The notes under the pieces: model-generated
Seen by the model: the letters and a program-made list of their open reading frames with translations, nothing else
Database searches by the model: none
What the model was told of the DNA's origin: nothing
Shown: piece after piece, positions 34,572 through 46,800 of the stretch
Layout: the number at the start of each line of letters is the position of its first letter
How positions within the stretch are numbered: position 1 is the stretch's first letter
Source of the DNA: Hyalella azteca
Taxonomy: Eukaryota; Arthropoda; Malacostraca; Amphipoda; Hyalellidae
Assembly (NCBI RefSeq): GCF_000764305.2
Contig: NW_025932021.1
Span: 62,001-126,000 of the forward strand
Reading direction: 5' to 3'
DNA length: 64,000 nucleotides
Position numbers and translations under genes: made by a program

Positions 34572-37500
34572 TCTGAGGGAGAGATATTTCGTGGCTTTGA
34601 GTGATGTAAATTAAATAGAAATTTTGAATAGTAAATAAATGGAACTATTAATACCGATTCTATCTATTTCAAATATTGAATTAATTATCCTCATGATTTC
34701 ACTCTGGCTCCCACAAGGATTAAATTTTCATAAGTTAAACTTTCGCCATATGTACAATAACACGGTAATTAAAGTAAACTACATCATCAAGCAGTGCTTA
34801 AATTGGGGGTCTGGTTTTTAAGGTGGAATAATTTGATGTACGTTGTGGTTCTAGCCAACTTTTCCGGCGACAGCAAAACATTTATTAATTTATTCGGGCA
34901 CTTTATTTGAGAGCAATACAAGCACATATATACACAATAATTATGCAAGCACCAGTGGAGTATAGCAAGTATATACGTGCCTAAAATTCACAAAATTACT
35001 GAGATATATACGCTCAGATTACGTGACTAGTCTTTTGTTTGATCATAAAGTGCCCGCCAATGTTATAACTGAGACACAGCATTGCTAGCCACGCATACCG
35101 ACGAATAAAAAATTGTCGATTTAGAGCACAGCTACAGAAACTTGACAATAATAATGAAAATAATTTCGGAAAGATATATTTTTATGCAAAGGTATGAAAT
35201 ACGATGAATATTTAATGCATCATTGCATCAGCATCGCTAATTCCGGTGGTAATCTCACACAGTTTATCGCTGTTCACAGTGCCGTGCTTATTTATTTTAC
35301 TCTGTTACTTCTTTCCTTACCAGTTAGGACGTACGTAAATACTGCACAAAAAATACTAAGATAACAAATTCAGAGTCTCTGCTACTGTCAACTTGCATCT
35401 TTATAATATAATAAAATATATTACAATACATTACAATATAATACAATATAATACAATGATACAGAATAATACTTAAAAAAATTGCGCTAGATAACTTAGG
35501 ATTAACACATAAGCTCAGTAGCAGCAGCTGCGTTTCTGAACTCTCATTACAAAATATTTATAAGGCCTGTTTCTAGAAAGCAACCGCTCACTCAAGGGTC
35601 AGTATTAATAAATACTATTAAATGTCAAAAATAATAACAATAATTAGACTAAAGCAACTCAGTAGCAAGTCTGCGGTTAGACATGAACTGGTTTCGCAGA
35701 AAACCGAGCTGCCCAGGGGTCTCGAGAATGTCCTATTCTGAAGGGTAGGCAAGGTTACCTGAACGAGTTAGAAGGATAGGTAGCAGGTATGCGAGCAATG
35801 ATCAGCCTCATATAAACAGACCTACACTGCAAACTGGTCTAGGGTCGACAACCTCGAATAACTAATGCAGTCGCCGGCAAGCGAGTTACTGCCGCGGACG
35901 AAAAAAGGATGAAATTTGATAAGTCTGGCCAAAAGTATATAAGGTATAAAATTAAAACCTAACTACGTTGATGATAATTAATTAACGCAGTCATTTCTAT
36001 TTTTCCTCGCGAAACAAAACAATTATAATAAAAAAGAAATTTCCCATTCCCGTTTTTGACTCCTCGTAATGACTTAAATTTTTTGCTGCAGTAATTTTAC
36101 TTAATTTGCCCTAATTGGGTTGGACTATTACCGAAAGTTATCGTCTTATTTTTGCATTCGTTTCTTCTTTTAAGTATTAATGCCGTTAATGATAATAATT
36201 TTGTGTAAAACACTTATTATGAACTATAAAATCCAGGAAAAATGTTCCTTATTATGCTAAGTTGTGTCTTTGTTATACATAATATCCGGCAGGAGCTGTT
36301 ACGTACTATTAAAGAAATCTTGTAAATTATTGCAACTTAAATCATTGTGGATTCGGCTCACCAAATTGCACAAATTCCCCATTTGATTGAAGCTGCCGCT
36401 GTGAAGCTCAACTATAGCTTTCCGTTCGATACTAGCTGGCATCAGTAAAAACCAAATCTTATCTTTCAAAATGTAATCTATTTAATTCGTGTTCCTGATA
36501 CTTCTTTATGTTATTTATTCCTCGATTATCAACTCGTTGGAGAAATGGCCATCAAGTTATCTCCATTGTAATGGCTTGACATACCTCTGACTGGAAGCCC
36601 TACCTAACACCTGGCCTTGACTTTCACAGCAAAAACTCAAGACCATTGCACTCGGCGCCGAAAGCTGCAAACCACCCAAACCGGTGATAGGAGCGTCGCT
36701 ATCAACGCCCGGGTGACTGCATGTGCTTAATGCCCCAAACTTGATACCAAGCCTTCGTCATTGTTTTGTGCTAGGGAGCAAATTGGATTTTAACGAATAA
36801 GTTATTTGGTAAAACGAGAATTAAACGCCCGGACGCAATAGCCGGAAAGTCGCTCATGATATTAAAAACTACATGGGTAGTTTTATTGAATAACATCAAT
36901 TGGAGCGTAATAATATTGAATATTAATATATTGGATAATATTGAATAATTCCTTCTTTACCATTGACAACACTTGCTTATCAATTGCAGCTGAGTAATCT
37001 TATTGTTATTGTTGATTCTATTACCATTATTATATTGACTCTAAATACTTGATGATGTGTACTGACCAATTCGGGATCAAGACTTGCGTGAATGTCTTCA
37101 AATTAAATGATAGCTAGTTGATTTGTTCATCTATTGCCTATTCTGTGGGCAAAGAAATATTTTTGAGTTAGAAAGTTAACCTTTTAATGTGTTATTTTAT
37201 AATCAACGCCAAACTGTCGCATTAAAATTGTTTAATAATTGTTTCTATGTATATATATTTATAAGGGGCCGCGGAGATATAAAAGATTCATCAGAGAAGT
37301 CAGCATTAAACTACCGAGGGCTTACAGCATGGAGCTGTGATAAACAAATTGTATGAATGTTTTATTAATGATTATTTTCCACGCACACGTCGATTTGAGA
37401 TAATTAATGTAGCTACATCTTATTGGTAAACTCCAGTAACAACAATCCACAAAAAAAGGTAAGTCAGAAATGCGATCATGCAGATCTGGTCAACCTTTAT

Positions 37501-37670
37501 ACAGAGAAAACTATATTCATTCAAAACAAACATGTTGTGCATGCAGTGGACTGAAATTTACGATAAAATTATTCTGTCTAAAAGAAACTTTACAGTAAAT
37601 GATCACACGAGAACAAAAACCGTTTGCGCAGAATGAGTATTCATCTCTAGATCACCATGTGCGACTCACC
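34572..37670 (-). other. Likely 5' UTR intron and non-coding first exon of the chitinase gene
   Basis: Just upstream of the chitinase ATG is a pyrimidine tract and acceptor (TCTCTCCCTCAG) so the first coding exon probably starts at 34572. About 3.1 kb further upstream on the minus strand, base 37670 ends a sequence CTGAAACAG followed by GTGAGTCGC, a near-consensus donor. A GC-rich segment with a TATA-like CTATAGAA near 37768-37775 lies roughly 100 bases further upstream. I infer a non-coding first exon ending at 37670. The 3.1 kb in between shows AT-rich sequence and short AT microsatellites (for example 35400-35460) but no coding exon I can support. Confidence 0.45.
37278..37303 (+). promoter_or_regulatory. 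Possible plus-strand core promoter
   Basis: TATAAAAG at 37278 is followed by TCAGCATT (A at 37302), resembling an arthropod TATA plus initiator, although spacing (24) is a little short. No downstream coding ORF of size is seen, so a non-coding transcript or chance match is possible. Confidence 0.25.
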
Positions 37671-37799
37671 TGTTTCAGGCTGCGGTGAGTGAGGAGGCAG
37701 ACGAGCTTACTTGTTCGATGCTCGAGCGTCAGACGACGCACTGTACGTTGACCATCTCACTGGGGTCTTCTATAGCCCCGCGGGGGGTTGAGGAGGCGG

Positions 37800-40700
37800 T
37801 GGGTAGAGGATGCAGCTCTATATCGGGCTCTGCCTGAGGTATATTCAGGATATCTTATTAAAAAGTTACCACAGTGGAGTGCTTGCATTTAAATTCATAT
37901 CAAGTGCGATGGACTTTATCCATGTCCAATCAGACACTCCTGTCATTTAATTTTAAAAGCCTGGTTTTACTGAATTTTATACTACGTTACAAATATCAAT
38001 GCTGGCTCTATAAAATCTGCTTTTTATTTGTATGAAGTTGATCCTTTGTGTGCAGCAGCACCATATTTATCCTAATGTGCTTTAACGTGTGGTATCTTTG
38101 AAACCAGTTTTAGGTGTGTTAAATTGCAGCTATTTGGGAAAATGACCTTTATTTCTGACTGAAGAAAATGATTATGTATTAAAAGTTGGTGAAAAGTATT
38201 AAGATATGAGACATTGGGCGCAAACTGATACTTTATTTCACTTTTTTTACTTCATCAGTTCTGCCTTTTATCAAGGCATTCCCTTAGCCCTAACCAATTT
38301 TTGAAACTGCATTTTATTTTTCAATACATTCCGCTACGTATTCGTTATTATAAAAGTACGAGCATAAAGAAGAATCTCCTGTTTTGGAAAAAATAATTTC
38401 TCTCATTGCATTCTTTCGTCTTTATTGAAGTAACCGAACGCGGCCATCTTAATTCACTCTTCTATATTCAAGGGCAGCAATGTGACTCACCAAAATATTT
38501 CACCGGAAGGCCAACGAACGAAAAATATTTTCACCACTTCACGCCAACAATTTCCTAGACTTCTAATTTACGACCTCGCCTTTTCAAGCCTTAAAGACGA
38601 AAAGTCGTTCTCGGCAGCTAAGAGTTCTTTTGTTGAAGTGCTAAAGATGCGAAGGTGTGAAGAGTCGCAGGCGAACCGTCGGAAACGTGACTCAGATGGC
38701 CACAGCTGTGAATATTTTGGTAGATTTATACCTATGTTTACCGGACATTGAAAACAATGAGTTAATCGATGATAGTAAAAAAGTCTTCAGCTGCAGGTAG
38801 AACCGAAGGCAACAAAAGTGTTAATTACACTTCTGCGCCCAATTTTTTGGGACAATTTATTCTGCGTCCTGCAGAAGCGTTCTGTCGCACGCGTGTGAAG
38901 CTTCTGAACAAGGGATTCGATCATATATAGGTAACTATCCAACCAACGAACTACGTTTCCCTGTATGAGCTGCATGAAAGATATGCATGGTATGATAAAA
39001 TAATTCGTTAAATCACTACGTCTGAATCACAAGTGTAAGCTGGACTGAATTTTCCCCTAGCACAGCTGAAGGGAAAATAAAAAATATGCAGTTAACGGTC
39101 AAAATCTTGCATGCATTTTTATTTATTTTTTTTTTTGCGAGCTACTACAACTCATCTTGACAAACGCACCGCAGCTGCATGATGGTTGCAAAAAATATTC
39201 TAAGTACAGGATATGACTACATTTACAGATCATAGAATGCCGAAAAAAAAGACATTGATACAAATTTAACAAAACTATAAAAAGCGGCTATTTCTAACAT
39301 AGAAAGAAACTAAAATAAGATCTACAGTCACAGTTGGCAAAAATCTTAACCAAAAAAGTGTTCTACTAATGTTTATTCCCGCGATTAAAAAAAGCTTTAT
39401 TACATAATCGTAAAACTGTCAATTTCTGAGCATTATATAATTGTATAGAAGTACATGGCTTAACGAATATAATGCAATATTGATAAATTCATCCTCCTCG
39501 TCGATCAGCTCTGACTACAATACATGGATGTGCATAGCTCAAAGGAAACTTAAAGTACTAGCTAAGCGTATCCTTCTTACTCGATGAGCTTCAATGATGA
39601 TTTCAAATAGAATAAATGAATGTAATTCGAATGAGTATCTAAGGCTAGTTTAAAATATTCTTGCTATGCAATGAGCTTCAATGACGATTTCAAATTGAGT
39701 AAATGAATGTAACTTGAATGAGAACCTAAAGCTCCTTTAAATTATCATTGCTAGGCAATGTGCTTCAATGATTATAAATGATATAAATGGATTAACCTCG
39801 AACAAGAATTTGAAAGCTTACACGAAGTATATCTGCTTTTCAATAATCGATTAAGATTATAAAATAATAACTGAATACACCTCGTAGGTGAATCTAAAAG
39901 CTAACATCAAGTTTTCCCGCTATTCAAGAAGCTATAGATAGATTATAAGATTATATAGATAGATTATGTGTAGATAAGAAGCCCTTGAGTAAGGCCGTTC
40001 GATCGTAGACTTAAAAAAGCTGATATTGTCCAGTTTAAAACATGAAAAGGTTGAGTTTCTAACGCGAAAAACGCATTAATTTAACGAAAAATTATTCTAC
40101 CCAAGAAATAACTTTTTTAACGCAAATAATTCAATAGAATTCATCGGGAAAAAAAATCCGAAGGACTCGTGGTATATAAATTATCAGAAACCTTAAGACT
40201 AATTCACTTTCCTAATCTGAATGCACAACGTCAACATTATCTATTCTTTCATAAAAATACATATCAAATTTGCATGCCAGTAGCATCACAATTATTAATC
40301 ATAACAATTTATTGATCAGAAAGATTTTCATCCCAAAATTTTACTAAAAATTTCATTACATAAACTCCGTACTTCAAAAATTTAATTACAATAGTCCGAC
40401 GAGTGGACAAATGTGAATTGTACATAAAGGATCGATTGTTGGAATTTTTCGAAAATTATTGATGAAAATTTTCAAAATACGGGTGAGGGGCGTCCAGGTA
40501 ACAAAATTGACGAACAAAATATATAAAAAACGCATTAGTCTGTCATTGAGCGTTGATTGCGTATACTTACAACATATAAGAATATAATAAGAAACGGTTG
40601 TGTATAGTCCACACGTTTCCTCGCAAATTATAGCAATAATTAACTCAAGATATCTATCTATGCTACTATACATGCATATTGACGAGCCTTCTTAACGCAA

Positions 40701-40865
40701 AACATCCTATTCATTTATATTTACGCTATTCAATTAAATATTTTATTTATCAGAACTTTTTACGAAATTGATGGATAATTGACAATTTCTAATGTTTTCT
40801 CACATCTCATTAACGAAATCATGATAAATTTTGAAAGCAAATTTCTAAAAATATATCCTGAAGTA
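37800..40865. other. Intergenic region between chitinase and SmydA-8
   Basis: No coding exon supported. 39580-39770 carries three diverged tandem units of about 83 bases with AATGAGCTTCAATGA and AATAAATGAATGTAA. Otherwise AT-rich. Confidence 0.5.
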
Positions 40866-43800
40866 TTATGCTGTCTTCCAGCCTTCCTCCTTCATCCATT
40901 TTATCATTTGTTTGATTTCATCCTTCGCCTCGATGCCGAGCTGTCCCTCTGGCTGCACCTCCGGCTCGTAGCTCAGCACCCGCGCGCACTCCACCAGCGC
41001 GTCGTACCCCTCCTGGCGGAACAAAAACAGTGTAAGTACAAGGGCAATTAAAACCCATACTGGAAAATATAAGTGCGCGATGGGTAAGTTTAACATCGTT
41101 TTATCCAGTGCTACCAGCTAAACTGGCACAATCTATAATATGTGTCGTCCAGAGCTGGGTAGCGCTACTTTGAAATGTAGCGGCCGCTACCGCTACATGC
41201 TCTAAATGTAGCGGGTGCTACCGCTACCGCTACAATTGCTTAAATGTAGCGCCGCTACCGCTACCGCTGCAAGTGCTTAAATGTAGCGGCCGCGGCCGCT
41301 ACCGCTACAATTGCTTAAATGTAGCGCCGCTACCGCTACTGGAAATGTAGCGGCCGCTACATGTAGCGCGCTACTGCCCACCTCTGGCTGACATCAAACA
41401 GTTGTCAAGCAATCGTGACTAAGTGTAAGTACAATGGCAATTAAAACCCATACTGGAAAGTATAAGAGATGTGGAAGTTTCACATCGTTCCATCCATTGC
41501 TACCAGCTAAACCGGCACAATCTATAAATTGTGACGTCAAGCAGTTGTAGCTCAATCGTGACAATCCATAACACGAGGCGAGGTAAGATGAAGCTACTAC
41601 ATGTTAAAGATAACAAATGGTAAACTGTCCAAATGATGAGGTTACCTTTGCGAGCTTCTTGGCAATTTCGTTAGGAATGACGTTGCTCTGGAACATTGAG
41701 ATAGTCTTGTAGAAGATCGACTGGTAGAGTTCGTAGAGCACTGAGCCGCGGAGGCGAGACACACCTGATGAAAAAAAAAATTAGTTCACAAGCTACAATT
41801 GCAACTTCTTGATGACTTGCATAGAGCATAGATACGCAAAAAATTGCGAGTTGATGAATTTTACACTTAATAAACGAGAGCCGTGATGAAATCGGGCAAA
41901 TTCAAATCACATGCCATAACAAATACATTTCACGTTCTTACTGAATTTCACTTAAATAATAAAATCTAAGCTATATATATATATATCATTCATTTCCAGT
42001 GAAAATTTTCCTTCAATTTTTGGATATTAGTATTACACAGTTTGGAGTCTTAATTAATCAATAATATCGGCATCCAAAAATCTTCTGAGCTAAACACAGC
42101 ATGTTCAATTGCACTTTTCGCAAGTATGACGATCCTGAAGCTGCAAAACTGTTTGGCTTTACCAATTCCTAAATGTAATTAAACAAAATCCCACAGAGTA
42201 TTGATGCGTTTTATGAGGCTAGAGTGGGGTCGGCGCGTACAAGTAAAGCAGCCTTTAGCAGGTCGGAGCCAAAATAGCCTGTAAGTCGCACCGCATCCCA
42301 GCTCACGACACAGCGTGGGCCGCGCACTGCGCACCTCCAAGAATAAATGCTCACAGCTGCTGGGAAGACAGGCACCAACACGCTAATATTATGACCCCTT
42401 GCTTGCTCTCGCCTAACTAGCATCTTGAAGAAAGCCGTCTATGAGGAGCGCCGTACTTTCGATTTCTATCGAAATTATCGATATTCTGAATCTTATCCCT
42501 CGACTGACATTAAGTGAACGGCAAAACCTAAAATCTCCACATCGTGTGAAATATATTATTTTAACACCGTTCGCTAAATCTAATACCATGATTTAAACAC
42601 AACTTCCGTGATCAAATATGAATTGTGGAGCAGAATCGGAGTAGGGTAACCGAAAAAGATGCTCCAGTAGCATGTGAGGTAATCTCCATTGCCGTAGTAT
42701 GCGAGTAAACCAGAATAATTGGTTCACTGTCAAAGGAATTAGGAAACGCGGTCAGTAAGACGAGTGCCAGAAATGTAACTGTCAGAGTTGGTAGTGCGAT
42801 CATCATAGAACTGTCATGCCGCTATCATCTAGAACTTGCGCTCATTCTCGTGCGTATTTCAATTGTTTTTTTTTTAATAAACAGTTTTTCTCTGCGCGTT
42901 TACGTAATTCGAATCGAATTCATTTGTATTTACACAAATTGAAGAAAAATCGCTAAAATATATCGATGCGTTGTCTTGTATTTTGCCCTGAAATATTGAA
43001 CTGAAAGCTAACAGAAGGCAGCCGGTAGCAGGGCCAAATTTCGTGAGTGGAGCCGCACACCGGCAGGTCAGAGCAGGCAACCTGAACGCAGATCTGAGGT
43101 TGGTTGGCTTAGTAACCTTAGTTTCTTCGAGCATCTGAAATACCAGCAGGCGCTGCAGCTGATATGTAAATTTGAAACCATAAAATGTGCCTCGGATACA
43201 GAGTTGAAGACCATTTTAATGCATGTGAAATAATTTAAGTTTTGACTATAAAATTGTATGAAAAAATTGTTTAGCACTCATTAATATGTTTAAATTTTGG
43301 AAAAACGAATGGAAGCTCTAGTCTAAATGGTATTTTAACGGGTATGAAAATGGCGCAAGAAATGATGATACACATGTAAAACTAAAATTATAATAATCTA
43401 CTCCATTGAGATCCAACGAAGTTGAAAATTTCTATACCGAGCTTAACGTTTTCCCGGGCCATCAGTTGCCGCTCTGTCTGCTGACTCACACTGGAATTTG
43501 GAAACAATCAATGACCAGTCGCAGCGGTGGTCGAATGGCGGAGAACTATCGACTGAAGATGCAGTAGTCGAGTGCAACGAACAACGAAAATGCGGAGATC
43601 ATAGAACCATATATATCAAGAAGATGTCAAATGTTAATTATACTAGTGACTTCAAGATCTGTAAGAATCTAATTTATAGTGTATGTATTTTAGAGGAAAA
43701 TCACGGAATTACAGTAAATACATACTCATTTTTTACAGCTTATATAGGTATAGATATACAGATTCCTGTCAGTCCACATCGAAGGCGAATGATTTCTTTG

Positions 43801-46800
43801 AAGAAAATATCCACCAAGTGAGTGAGAAACGTGTTGCAGTTAGAGATAACAATATCAATACGTCATAGGCGGCGCTCCAGGCAGTGTAGAAAACCACGTG
43901 GTATCACCATCACCGTCGTCACGACTCACGGAGCACAACACAGTGAGACTAGCCATGGTGGTGACGAAATGTGTGTCCATTGCCCTGCTGTTTTTAATTC
44001 TTAAGATACACATTTACCGTCAGTGAATTGTAGTCGTTTTGAACAAGAAATACGTGGTTTATTGATTGTGTGTTTATTTTGACTTATCTGTGTGTCGTGT
44101 GTACTATACACCTGATTAGTACGAGATGAAACTAAATAGGGACAGAGCATAGCCTCGGACTGCATTACTGGGGGACGAGCGAAGCCGGAATGCATGGCTG
44201 AGGCTGAAAATTAAACAGTAAGACGTTCGAGGAGAAACTATAGTTACTGGACCAACGGTAGAGATAATTGGACTGTGTCAAGATTAAATCATGCTCATTT
44301 ATTCCTAATATTTTTAGTTTAGACAGTGTTGAAGTTAATTTTTACTTAAAGATATACTCTGCAAGAAAGGTATTTCTGATTAATTAATTTATGATTGCTC
44401 GTCTAGGACAAGAGGAACTTTGTACTCAAAAATGTATGAACTTTAGCAGGTTTCCATGTTGATGTCCATACAAACAGTCATGTTCGAATTCACTGCGTTT
44501 CTGAGGCAGTTGGCGCCGTTTAACCGCCTCGTGTAACTAGGGCTAGAGCAATTCTGTTGCGCATTGTTCAGTAGGAACGGTACATGAAAACGTCAGAAAG
44601 AAGCAGGAAGCCGCCTCTGTCGGTGATCAAAACGATATATGAATGTATCAATAGTTCTATCGGTTTCTCGCAACTCTCTCTCAACTAGCTACCCACGGAA
44701 ATCGCATTGGCTTGCGAATATTATGGGAATTAGCCATAAAATCGAACTCTTGCAGAAAGTCCAATAAATGTTAGTTCTCACTTCTCCTGCATTGTGTTGG
44801 TGCATTAGCCTGATTAGGAACTTAAATTTAGTCATAATCTTTATATCGACTGACTCCCCGGGTAAAAGATAGCTTTAATTCTATTATGCTTGCGTACCTC
44901 CCGTCTTTACGATCATATTTCGAGTAATTACGAGTCTGAAGACTGAAGAGTCCGAACGGCATTCAAGAGGACATAGGGCTTTAGTCTTTAGAACGAAGCG
45001 AACATGGAAGCTGGCCAATCCGGAACATCCGTTGGTTTCCATCGCCGCAGCCTTGAACTTTTTTCCAATCGGGCTCGCCAAGCTCCCGCGTTTCCAAGTA
45101 ATCCGCGTTGCTCCGCCGCCATCTTTGTAGACCATTCTTTCGTTCTTGCTCGTTTCAGTCGGTTGGATGTTTTGGTGAATGGTGACAATGGAGAAAGAAA
45201 GAGCCAAGCAGAAAGGATTAAGCTATTGTGAAAAACTACTTCCTTCAGCTAGAGACCGTTATTTAAGAAAATTGCTAGACATTAACGATGTTGATCCATA
45301 TGAAGTGCCGGCAAAGCAGTGGTGTAAAGATTTTGCAAGCCTGCCCCCCATTTCACACGGTGATTTACTGAACTATTTCGTGTTTGGCGTCAGCCAATAC
45401 ACCTAGCAAGAATTTAAGGCATTCAAGACGCTTGAATCTTACAAACAATTTGTGGATGGATGGGTGCAGGAGATATACACCCACAAACTTGCCAACTGTA
45501 ACAACACTGTCATTGCTGCCAAGGTGAGGATAATGGATCACGAGTGAGTCGGAGTGAAGGGTGGAATCATAATCATTAGAATTTTCAAATTCTACATAGC
45601 CTAGTGACAAACCAGAGATATTCTAGAAGCAGTTCATTTTTAATTTCCTTATTTACTGAAGATTTAATCCATGAAACCAATATCTTAGGCAGCAGTTAGG
45701 CTATGTGTGAAGTGTGATGCCGTCAAACAGCCTGAACAGGCAACAGCCAACAGGGTTACGGATACCTAAGGCTAATAAGGGACGGTTTTGACTTTTGAGC
45801 ATTTTTTGTTAATAAGTTCCTACCATGAAACATGGTAACGTCGAGAACTAAGCTGCCTTGTCCTTCCTTCACGGCTGGTAAACTAAAGAAACTCATTCCA
45901 TTGTCAAGTTTTCTGTTCAAATGGTCGTGAGAACGACTTGTACATCCAATAACGGCGCAGTAGCGTCCCATCTTCAAGCAAAAATTTCAAATGGAGACTT
46001 AGATTGAACACCGTAGCGAAAGCTAGCTCGGTCTACAAACATGGCCGTCGATCCCACAATGCATCTGGCGATTCGGAGCCGTGACGTCATCCTTGCGAGC
46101 CCGATTGTATAATACAGTTTGCAAATCTTAAGAACTAATCACTTCTCTAATTTATAAATTACTGACTGGTGTGATATAATTGATATCGAATAATGCGCGA
46201 GCTCTAAGGAGAAATTGACATTGTGCTCGCTCGAAAATACCTAAGTTGAGATGTTTACGGTGTAGAGTTTTGCTTCGCTGCATTGCTCAATGTTTTTGGC
46301 CTTTGGGCGTTTGAAATTATTATGTTGTTGTACACTAGATATTATTTTCTGAGGATTCCGCTTAAACTATTGACATCTAGCATTGCAGTTAAATCGTTTA
46401 TGTATTATCTGACAGCTATTTTAGACTAAAATATTCACAGCTTCCCCCAGTATTCTCTCTCGTCATTTAATTCCAAGAGACATGAATCTCAACCGGAGGA
46501 AAACATTTGTTGGTGTTTATTTCAACAAGAATGATTGGGAAATCGTTCCCAGAATTTGGCTGCGGCAAGAAAATTCACGACTCCTGACATACTGGCCGGA
46601 TGAAGGTGACGTTGTGACGCAAGCTAAGGCTTGCGCGCCGGTGCAGCGAAGCTGGCAGCTTTACCCGGTCCAGCAGATTGTGGAGGCTTCAGGTATAATA
46701 TTTAAGTTTACCCAAAAATTTCTCTTACATTATAAAATCGTGGATCATTTCGTCGTTTTATCCTGATTCATTAGTTTTGAAGAAGTGTAGACTGATTGCA

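Larger units (their letters stand above)
45066..46109. mobile_element. Element-like cassette with inverted ends, two facing ORF remnants
   Basis: Left end CAATCGGGCTCGCCAAG and right end (complement) CAATCGGGCTCGCAAG begin diverged inverted repeats that end in GCCATCTTTGTAGACC and GCCATGTTTGTAGACC. Plus-strand ORF remnant and minus-strand THAP ORF point toward each other from the two ends. No clear target duplication, so mobility is inference. Confidence 0.5.

Noticed and set aside
42612..42806. Small secreted-like protein, minus strand
   Set aside because: Signal-peptide-like start, but the rest is short, without cysteines or family features, and chance ORFs of this size are common here.
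43498..43821. 107-codon plus-strand ORF in SmydA-8 intron 3
   Set aside because: No domain, no consistent splice partners.
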